Made by a program: the position numbers and the translations under genes. A DNA stretch of 58,733 nt from a virus. The notes under the pieces were generated by a model. That model was not told the DNA's origin and did no database searches. It saw only the letters and a program-made list of their open reading frames with translations. Shown here piece after piece: positions 6,642 to 14,225 of this stretch. The stretch lies in IMG/VR virus record IMGVR_UViG_3300028766_000008, positions 1-58,733 of that record. One strand, written 5' to 3'. The number at the start of each line of letters is the position of its first letter. Within the stretch, counting starts at the first letter, position 1.

Positions 6642-8264
6642 TTATAGCTCCGCACTTGCTGTTGAACCTGTACCGATCACCGCTTCAGCAGTGGACGTTA
6701 TGCCCACAACTGCCGAATCAGTGCTGAGCGCAGATTGACTTCCATTAATACCAGAATATGACATCGTAGGTGTCACACGTTTGGAAGTTTTGAAGGACCA
6801 TATGACTCGTGAAGAACCCGATGCCGCAAAAGTACCATTGAGATTATTATTCAAAAGTTCAAAATACCTTTGGCATAATACCAGCTCTAACCCATCCGAT
6901 CTTCGTTCAAATGGCGTCGCCTGTGTCCCGTTTTCGAGTTGCCATTCGCCGATTGTCCATGTGCCGGAAGTTTGCGAGCCCACTGAAAGTTCAATCTCAA
7001 GCCCAGCCGTTATGTTTGCACCCAAGGCAATTTGTGCCGAATATATTGCGGCAGTTGACGAAACGGTGAAAGTTCCTGTTGCAATAGACGTTCTCGATGT
7101 CCATGTGTCAGACGAACCAGGATAATAAGCCGTCCATGTTACTGTTGTCAGCAAACTGTTTGCCAATTGGACGGAGAATGTCGCTGTCGTTGAAGCTAGG
7201 TCATAGACATTCGTCGATTCATATCTTTGTCCGAACGCAATTCCCGTGACCGAGGCCGCGCCCGTAAATTTATAAACGTACTGGTTGGGAGCCGACCCCG
7301 CAACGCGCTGCCCCGTGACATTAGCGCCCGTACAAGCGGCATAAAATCGGTCAACAGTATATGCGTTTGATGTCCCAGAAGTTCCAGCGGTAATCGTCTG
7401 GCTCGCGCCTGAATTTCTTTGATCGATACGAAAATCACCATTTATCGTACGATTGCGAAGACCGGCGAGTTGACCGCCATTGACGGATGTGGTCTGGACT
7501 GTTCCACCCGTCACGTTGCCCGTCACGTTGCCCGTCACGTTGCCCGTCACGTTGCCCGTCACGTTGCCCGTCACGTTGCCCGTCACGTTGCCAGTAATAG
7601 TCCCAGATGCGTTAATGGCGGCTGTAGTCGTTGTTCCCGTTACCGCCAAATTCCCGCTAATCGTTCCACCCGCCAATGGCAAATATGTTCCAGAAGCGTT
7701 GATAGTTTGAATATTAAGAGCAAGCGACCAATCCCCGGACGCTAAATCCGTTGCCCATGTTCCAGACGTATTTGCAATAGCGCAGACATACAGGTTGTTC
7801 GTATATGCGCCGTTCACGCCGTCCTGAACGATGTCGCCAAAATTGTAAATGACGTTGGTAGCCCACACGCCACGGTAGGAGCCACCGCGAGCGGATACTT
7901 GCTGGATTTCCATGCAAAGAGTATCAAGGGCTTGTTCTGTAACTTGTGGCGCAAAATCGCCTTGATTCTGGATGCTGATAAGTTGCTGTAAAGGAAGCGT
8001 GCGCGTAATCGTACAAGTATAACCAACGCCAGGGGCACTATTTAAAGTTACATATCCCCCCACACCCCAAAGCTGACCAGTCGTGGCTGAATTAAGCGTT
8101 ACTGTATATTGCGATGCTGTTAGAGTGGTGGATGCGCCAGTGCTTGTATTTGTGGTCTGAACAGTAATGTCAGATGCAGCATCGGCGATAAATGAAAATG
8201 GAACGACAGTTTGAGCCGCTATCAAAACAACGGCGGTGGATGAAGCGGTTGTGCTGATTGTCAA
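6642..8264 (-). CDS. Tail fibre / receptor-binding protein
   Basis: 540 residues. The reading starts with TTG (8262-8264) behind a good GGGAG site. The N-terminal ~140 residues resemble the podovirus fibre attachment domain (YTCTITRTLPLQQ, QGDFAPQVTEQALD). Residues about 225-252 are GNVT tandem repeats. A jelly-roll-like C-terminal part follows, with TIGEWQLENGTQATPFERR and LELVLCQRYFE, a motif common in phage fibres. Expected to attach to the virion by its N-terminus and bind the host by its C-terminus. Confidence 0.85.
   Translation of the reverse strand: MTISTTASSTAVVLIAAQTVVPFSFIADAASDITVQTTNTSTGASTTLTASQYTVTLNSATTGQLWGVGGYVTLNSAPGVGYTCTITRTLPLQQLISIQNQGDFAPQVTEQALDTLCMEIQQVSARGGSYRGVWATNVIYNFGDIVQDGVNGAYTNNLYVCAIANTSGTWATDLASGDWSLALNIQTINASGTYLPLAGGTISGNLAVTGTTTTAAINASGTITGNVTGNVTGNVTGNVTGNVTGNVTGNVTGGTVQTTSVNGGQLAGLRNRTINGDFRIDQRNSGASQTITAGTSGTSNAYTVDRFYAACTGANVTGQRVAGSAPNQYVYKFTGAASVTGIAFGQRYESTNVYDLASTTATFSVQLANSLLTTVTWTAYYPGSSDTWTSRTSIATGTFTVSSTAAIYSAQIALGANITAGLEIELSVGSQTSGTWTIGEWQLENGTQATPFERRSDGLELVLCQRYFELLNNNLNGTFAASGSSRVIWSFKTSKRVTPTMSYSGINGSQSALSTDSAVVGITSTAEAVIGTGSTASAEL
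7507..7590 (-). repeat. Perfect 12-base tandem repeat, seven units
   Basis: Seven identical copies of cccgtcacgttg on the plus strand encode GNVT repeats in the fibre shaft. They are identical at every base, implying recent expansion. Confidence 0.95.
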
Positions 8265-8341
8265 TATAGTCTCCCTGTCTGCATCACGCAGATAGTCTGA
8301 GCAGTATTATAGGTGATATTTGTTTAAAAAGCTATCCATAT

Positions 8342-8376
8342 ATTATAACGGACGATTGTTCTGTAGCAATTGTCAA
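8342..8376 (-). promoter_or_regulatory. Candidate leftward promoter for the tail fibre gene
   Basis: On the minus strand TTGCTA (8364-8369) lies 16 bases from a perfect TATAAT (8342-8347). A TTGACA (8371-8376) lies slightly further up. It is the only sizeable gap (205 bases) in the left half of the late block and would allow separate fibre expression. Confidence 0.5.
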
Positions 8377-8405
8377 GGGTCACCGGCATAAAACAATTTT
8401 GACGG

Positions 8406-8449
8406 CATAGTATCATTTAACTATGTGTTATTCCACAGTATTATACTGT
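8406..8449. promoter_or_regulatory. Two dyads upstream of the fibre gene
   Basis: CATAGT...ACTATG (8406-8411, 8420-8425) and a perfect palindrome ACAGTATTATACTGT (8435-8449). Neither is followed by a T-tract, so operator sites or mRNA ends are both possible. Confidence 0.4.
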
Positions 8450-8469
8450 CGCTGGGTGTGTTTGGGTGT

Positions 8470-10908
8470 TTAAAGCTTGTTGTTGCCCAGCAATCCGCTA
8501 GATGCGCCACCCTTGGCAAGATAAACACCAGGAACCCCCCACGGAACGCCAGCACCAGGACTATATCCAATCATCGTATTATTGCCTTCTTGTCTCAATC
8601 TTTGATTTGCTCTTTCGAAGTAACCCGGATCAGCAGCCTCCAACAAGTGATACGCAATCAGATAATCATACGCACCCTTGACGTAAAATAGATTGGCGAA
8701 AGGAACGTGATTAACCGCCATGTGCGCCAAATCAGGCCACAGTTTATTCTTCTCGCCCTCAACATCGCCCATCGCTTTACCGTATAGCGAGGCTATGTCG
8801 TTCAAGTCTCCGGCAACGGGGCCAGCAGCGGCAATAACACCCTGCTTGCCCATACGCTGAATTTGCCCAAACAACTCGTCACCAGCAATACCGAGGAACC
8901 CACTATTGGCAGTTGCCTCTAGTGCCGTCTTTATGTTCATCGGATCAGGCAACGGACGACCTGCTAATTTGGCGTTCACAGCCATTCTCATATATCCAGC
9001 GGGAACGCCGAGAGCGACAAGCATCCCCATATTATAAACGACTTCTTTTTTGGATAGGCTTTGAAAGACATTTCGTTCAAGTATCTGGTTATAAGCAGCA
9101 AGAGGCCACGCTTTGAACTGCATCAAAGATTTTACCAATTCGCTAGGCAATGTTCCTTTTCTCAAATTGCCGTACATATACGCTTGTTCTTTAACGCCAG
9201 ATGTCACAACCCCTTCACGGGCAGAATCGGAATAATAGGACAGGATTTTATCGGATATATTTCTCGCATCAGGATGATCGCCCAAACCCTCCATAATCGA
9301 AGTTGGCGTCAGGTATTTATTGCCGTTGTACTCACGAAGGTTGCCCTCTGTTTTTTGTATCAACCCCCACGCATCCGCATTAATGCCGTAGCGAGATAGC
9401 TGATTTTTAATGTGCGGTTCCAGAGCATCAAAGTTAGTCCTAATCGACTCAGCGAGATTATTTGAAATCATACTCTTGATGCCAGCTTTCCAGCGATCAA
9501 ATAGAAAATGGATTCCAGTTGCATCCATGAATTTGTTGGCAAATGCGCTAACCGCTCCCGGCACCGTGCTTTCACCAAATACATTCGATTGATGCCGGAA
9601 CATGCCGTCATCATACGCACCATTTTCAGCAGCAATCCGCGCCCATTCCCCCTGTGGCTTGCCTTCGAATATACTCTTAGCCATCATCCCAAACGCGCTT
9701 AACCTATTAATGCCGTTATGAGCAGCCATATTGGGAATCGCATACACACCAGAGAAGAAATGCGTCCACATAACACCGCCTAATTTCGTAGTACCCTCAA
9801 ACGCACGAAGCGCGGGGCCAGCTTTTGCAACGAATCCCATGTTGTACGGGATGTTGGCAGTTCCGTCGAGTAATGCCATCTCGTTGCGAATGTTGTTCGC
9901 CTGATCTCTAAAACTCCTTACGGCATCCCCTTCGCTCTTATACGTTTCCTCAACGCGACGAATAACCATGTTAAGATTAGCCATTGGGTTGTTGCCGAAT
10001 TGCTCCATCAATGCGCCAGCCCGTGCCATGCGATCAAAGATATTTGCAACGGTTGTAGCCAGATTGGGGCTTTTGCCGTATTTCTGGGAATAGGAATAAG
10101 CAGATTCGCCGTCTTTCCAGACTATCGCACGATGCGCGGAAACTTGATTGGACACGTTCTTTGTATTCTCAAAATCCTTGGGAACGAACCCGCTCTCGGT
10201 AGAACCAACCTTTTCATGAACGCCCGTGTAGAGGCTGTCATACATATCGCGCATCAAGCGCATTTGCATATCGGCGGCAGATTCACCTGCTTTTGGCATA
10301 TCGCCCCTGAATGTTTTGGGCGACATCCATTGTTTTACATCGCCATACCAAGCATTAAATGCTTCATCCAATGTCTTCCCAGAACCCGCAGCAGCGCGTA
10401 ACTTTTCAGAACTGTGATCTGTTGCGATTGCATAATCACGGGCGTCCTTAATTCTTCCGCCAACGGCATTTACATCATCACGCGCACCATCGGTGAACTG
10501 GACAATCAACTTTGCCAATGTAGAAACGGGGGAATTTCCTATCTTCTCACCGTTCTGCAATTTATACATTGCAGTATATGTGTCTTTGTCCATCAAGCCA
10601 GAATTAAAAGCCTTAGTCAAATTTGCCTTTCGTAATTCCTCACCAAATAACGTGCTGTATTGACCGCGTTTTGAAATCCATTTGCTCTGAATGCTGTTCG
10701 CAGCCTCATTAACATTCTTGAACGATCCGCGTAACAATGCGTGGAGCGTTTCAGCCGCATTCTTTATGCCCCCATTGCCAAAAATCTTTGTCATAATCCT
10801 GTCGCGCTTAACAGCAGAATCCAGCGCGTCCATCTTCTTCTCACGGGCTTCCTGCGCGTCACGCATAGCCTTTTGAAACTCACCACGCTCCATGCTGCAA
10901 GTCGCCAT
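8470..10908 (-). CDS. Large internal virion (ejection) protein, 812 residues
   Basis: Highly charged and helical in its N-terminal half (REKKMDALDSAVKRD), with hydrophobic Gly/Ala stretches later. There is no enzyme motif. It is the last of three giant proteins whose stop and start codons overlap by one base (TAATG), as in the internal-core genes of BPP-1-like and T7-like phages. Its likely role is an inner-core protein ejected with DNA. Confidence 0.7.
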   Translation of the reverse strand: MATCSMERGEFQKAMRDAQEAREKKMDALDSAVKRDRIMTKIFGNGGIKNAAETLHALLRGSFKNVNEAANSIQSKWISKRGQYSTLFGEELRKANLTKAFNSGLMDKDTYTAMYKLQNGEKIGNSPVSTLAKLIVQFTDGARDDVNAVGGRIKDARDYAIATDHSSEKLRAAAGSGKTLDEAFNAWYGDVKQWMSPKTFRGDMPKAGESAADMQMRLMRDMYDSLYTGVHEKVGSTESGFVPKDFENTKNVSNQVSAHRAIVWKDGESAYSYSQKYGKSPNLATTVANIFDRMARAGALMEQFGNNPMANLNMVIRRVEETYKSEGDAVRSFRDQANNIRNEMALLDGTANIPYNMGFVAKAGPALRAFEGTTKLGGVMWTHFFSGVYAIPNMAAHNGINRLSAFGMMAKSIFEGKPQGEWARIAAENGAYDDGMFRHQSNVFGESTVPGAVSAFANKFMDATGIHFLFDRWKAGIKSMISNNLAESIRTNFDALEPHIKNQLSRYGINADAWGLIQKTEGNLREYNGNKYLTPTSIMEGLGDHPDARNISDKILSYYSDSAREGVVTSGVKEQAYMYGNLRKGTLPSELVKSLMQFKAWPLAAYNQILERNVFQSLSKKEVVYNMGMLVALGVPAGYMRMAVNAKLAGRPLPDPMNIKTALEATANSGFLGIAGDELFGQIQRMGKQGVIAAAGPVAGDLNDIASLYGKAMGDVEGEKNKLWPDLAHMAVNHVPFANLFYVKGAYDYLIAYHLLEAADPGYFERANQRLRQEGNNTMIGYSPGAGVPWGVPGVYLAKGGASSGLLGNNKL

Positions 10909-13900
10909 TACCCAACCCCATTTTCACCTAGGCATTGCCCAAGTTCCTTCATTTTATCGGAATAAACTTTATCTGCATCCGCAGCTTCTTTATAGGCTTG
11001 CTGAATATCAGCTCGTTCTTCGACCGTCATTCCAGAAGCATTGATTGTTCTCTCGGCATCGGCAATGCGTAAATCCAATTCATCGCCGCCGCCGATTGCA
11101 CTCTTAAACAATCCTTCATCGGCAGGTTTTTGTTCAACATTTGGCTTAATCTTGTCGCCACGCGCTTGCATGGCTTGTTTAGCGGATTTCTCCATGCCGC
11201 TTAGGACACCTTGCTCTCCGCCTCCTGCGACATTCTTTGCTGGCTCGAAGGTTGTGGGTTTTTCTTCTGATCTTTCTTTTACCGCATTAGAAAAATCACG
11301 GACAAAATCAGTTGCGTCGCCTATGCTCATGCCTGACTTTTCAGACATCCCCTGCGCCATTGCCTTAAAGGATTCCTCTATGGTTAATCCCCTGTCTCTC
11401 AATTCATCCAACGCACCCTTGAACCTTATAAGTGCGGCCTGAGCCGCAATAGAAGCCTTACCTTCTTTGACAGATAGAATTTCCTCTGGCAGCATCTTCC
11501 TTATTCCAAGGGTTCCGATATATCCAATGTCTTTAATATCATCATGCGGCGTGAAAGTGATGTCACTGTGAGCTTTTATTAACTCGTCCAAATCTTCTTT
11601 TGTTGCGCCAGTTTCACCAATGCCATAAATAAGCTTCTGTTGTTCTGGCGTTAATTTATCCTCTATCTCACCAAGTTCCTTGCTGGCTTTGTCGGCACGG
11701 GCATGATCCATGCTTTCGGACTGCCGGACAAGGCGATTAAACCTTTTGGCTTCTTCATCGCTTCCAAGGGCTTTTATAAGTTTCTCATGGTCAGATAAAT
11801 GCGTTTCATCACGCATCTGTTCCAGAGATTCACGGGGTAATTTATATAAATCGCCTTTTGTAACTACTTCACCGCTTGCGCCGCTTGCTGTTGGCCCATC
11901 ATCTGTGCCTGTTCGTCCTGCGTCGGCTCTTGCACCTTCGGCTCCGCGTCCAGCAAGCTCTGAGTTGACTTGTTCAGAGCCTTGAATGCCTCCCTCGTTT
12001 CCGGCTTCAAATTCGGATCGCTCATCGCCTGCGCTGATTTCTGGTTCATCTGCTGTATGTGCGCTAGTCGGGACGGTTTCATTGGCATGAATATCCTCCA
12101 TATCTGGATAGTAATCTCGTTGTAATGATGGATCTTCTTTATCTAGCAAATCAAGAGCATTATGCTCTTCTGCCGCCTCTCTAAGCTGTTTCTCAAGCTC
12201 AGCATGAATTTCTTCTGGTTTCATCCCAGTAGTATCAATGCCCATCTCTCCTGCATGACGCTCTAAATCTTCATGGTATTCACTCAATACAGTCTTTTCG
12301 TCTCTCGCTTCCATCGATGATCTATTGCGTTCTGAATAGACATGATCCTTGTTCAGGCCACGACGAATCAGCTCAAGAACTTGGTTGTCTGATGGTGGGT
12401 TGTGTGCATCGAATCCGGTATATTCTCGTCCAGCCAACTCAAGACCTAATTCATGCAAACTGCGCCCGGTGTCACGAATAAGTCTGCCACGACCGGGGAC
12501 AAATTCTGTTTCTGCGCCCATAGCTTTGAGATCGCCATGTGGCTTTAATCCGCCCATTTCAGCGGCAAGTTGAATAACATTAGGGTTTTTAAATGGAGAA
12601 ACTGTACGTTTTTGCGGAACGGTAATTTCAAGAGGTTTTTCAGAATTAAATACCTTCGGAACATTGATTACTTCTGTCTTGGCCTTTGCATTTTGCTTAA
12701 TGGCCTCACGAACATCTAATGCGCCTTGTGCAATCTGTTGCTTCGTTAATCCAGCTTTATCAGTCAGAAAACTTACAAACTTGTCATGCGCTGGTGATTT
12801 ACCTTTTCCGCCCACAATATAAAGAGCCTTATCAATGTCACTATTAAAGGCTACCTCTTTACCATCGGCCCAACGAGGGGAGGATTTGGATAATTCAGAA
12901 GGTAGTCTTGGCTCTGCAACAGGAACAGGACGAGGTGCAACTTCAACGGGCTTTGGCGTCAGATCAACTGATTTCCAGACAGATTCTGGGTTTCTCTCAC
13001 CAGCCTCTACTTTTGCCAAAGGACGCGGTTTAGCAACACCTTCTGGATTAATCTGCTCAGCCTTAATTCTTGCTATTTCCTGAACAACGCTATCGTCAAC
13101 ATTCTCGATGCCAGCGTTCGACAATTCCTGTTTTACCGTTCCTTTATAACGGTTAATTTCATCGTCCGGCAAACGCGAGGGCTGAGGCTCAACCTTTAGG
13201 CCATTCGGAAGAATTGTTTTTCTTGCCGCCGCCATTTCTTCTGGCGTCATATTGGGGGAATAGCCGTTCTGATTTTGTTGCTTCCTGTCATCAGCAATTT
13301 GCGATAAATTGGGCGGTTGCCCATCCTTACCTATGACTGCCGAAGGATCAGCCGGACGACCATTAACAACATCAGCAATCGTCGAGTTCATCGCCGCAGC
13401 TTTAACGGGCGCTGGTTGGCGAAGAATATCTGCTGCTTGTGATTGAAAGTCAGTCTTGAGCGTCTGCGCCCTCATTAACTCGTCGGGCTTCAGAACGCCA
13501 CTCTCATGCAACGCGCTTCCGAACCCACCATGAATTAATGCGCCTCCGACAGCCCCGAACGCCATATCACTAAGAGCAGACTTCACATCGTAGTCACCGC
13601 CCTGATACGCGCTGATGCCCAATTGCGCTCCGGCCAAAGGCACCATGGAAGCCGCGCCGCCAACAGCGCCTGATATTACCCTCGCGCCCACTCTGGCTGC
13701 TGTAGTGGCTGTATCAACGCCCAAAGCACCAAGGCCAGCTAAAACCTTGCTGCTGCTGAGAATCGCGCCTCCGTATGCCATTGCAGCGATACTGGCAGGA
13801 TCGGCTAACGTTGCAGCCGCGCCAGATGCCAATGTCGGCAATAATCCATGCGTATTACTATAACGAGCATTCATATCCTCATTAACTAATTCTCGCTGTT

Positions 13901-14225
13901 TATCCTTAGTAATCATATTGGCGACATTCTCATACATCGGCTCATCAGTAATATGAACCTGCTTGCCGTCATTGCCAATCGGAGCCGAGGAATTAATTTG
14001 TTCGGCAGATATTTTCTGAGACTTCGGAAGATTGAACCCAAGCGCATTAGATGTGGCGTCTATAGCTGTATCTACGTTCTCCGCAACGAACGATCCAGCT
14101 TTATTCGTAAAGTCTGAGGCTATATTATTCCCAGTCAATCCAGTCCATGTTGGAGACTCTTTCTGGAAATCAAAAGCAGCGCTCTCTTGCGGCATCTGAA
14201 ATGGTGTACCATCAGGGATATACAT
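10908..14225 (-). CDS. Very large internal virion protein, 1105 residues
   Basis: Residues about 130-235 are an Ala/Gly-rich hydrophobic region that could insert into membrane. The middle is Pro/Glu/Lys-rich and disordered (KPRPLAKVEAGERNPES). A helical region around residues 560-720 includes RDTGRSLHELGLELAGREYTG. One-base overlaps with both neighbours show a fixed operon. Probable ejection protein. A 74-residue open frame lies inside it in another frame on the same strand (11864-12088). Confidence 0.7.
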   Translation of the reverse strand: MYIPDGTPFQMPQESAAFDFQKESPTWTGLTGNNIASDFTNKAGSFVAENVDTAIDATSNALGFNLPKSQKISAEQINSSAPIGNDGKQVHITDEPMYENVANMITKDKQRELVNEDMNARYSNTHGLLPTLASGAAATLADPASIAAMAYGGAILSSSKVLAGLGALGVDTATTAARVGARVISGAVGGAASMVPLAGAQLGISAYQGGDYDVKSALSDMAFGAVGGALIHGGFGSALHESGVLKPDELMRAQTLKTDFQSQAADILRQPAPVKAAAMNSTIADVVNGRPADPSAVIGKDGQPPNLSQIADDRKQQNQNGYSPNMTPEEMAAARKTILPNGLKVEPQPSRLPDDEINRYKGTVKQELSNAGIENVDDSVVQEIARIKAEQINPEGVAKPRPLAKVEAGERNPESVWKSVDLTPKPVEVAPRPVPVAEPRLPSELSKSSPRWADGKEVAFNSDIDKALYIVGGKGKSPAHDKFVSFLTDKAGLTKQQIAQGALDVREAIKQNAKAKTEVINVPKVFNSEKPLEITVPQKRTVSPFKNPNVIQLAAEMGGLKPHGDLKAMGAETEFVPGRGRLIRDTGRSLHELGLELAGREYTGFDAHNPPSDNQVLELIRRGLNKDHVYSERNRSSMEARDEKTVLSEYHEDLERHAGEMGIDTTGMKPEEIHAELEKQLREAAEEHNALDLLDKEDPSLQRDYYPDMEDIHANETVPTSAHTADEPEISAGDERSEFEAGNEGGIQGSEQVNSELAGRGAEGARADAGRTGTDDGPTASGASGEVVTKGDLYKLPRESLEQMRDETHLSDHEKLIKALGSDEEAKRFNRLVRQSESMDHARADKASKELGEIEDKLTPEQQKLIYGIGETGATKEDLDELIKAHSDITFTPHDDIKDIGYIGTLGIRKMLPEEILSVKEGKASIAAQAALIRFKGALDELRDRGLTIEESFKAMAQGMSEKSGMSIGDATDFVRDFSNAVKERSEEKPTTFEPAKNVAGGGEQGVLSGMEKSAKQAMQARGDKIKPNVEQKPADEGLFKSAIGGGDELDLRIADAERTINASGMTVEERADIQQAYKEAADADKVYSDKMKELGQCLGENGVG

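Noticed and set aside
6642-8264. Diversity-generating retroelement on the tail fibre, as in BPP-1
   Set aside because: No reverse transcriptase, template repeat or Mtd-like C-type lectin end was found in the window.
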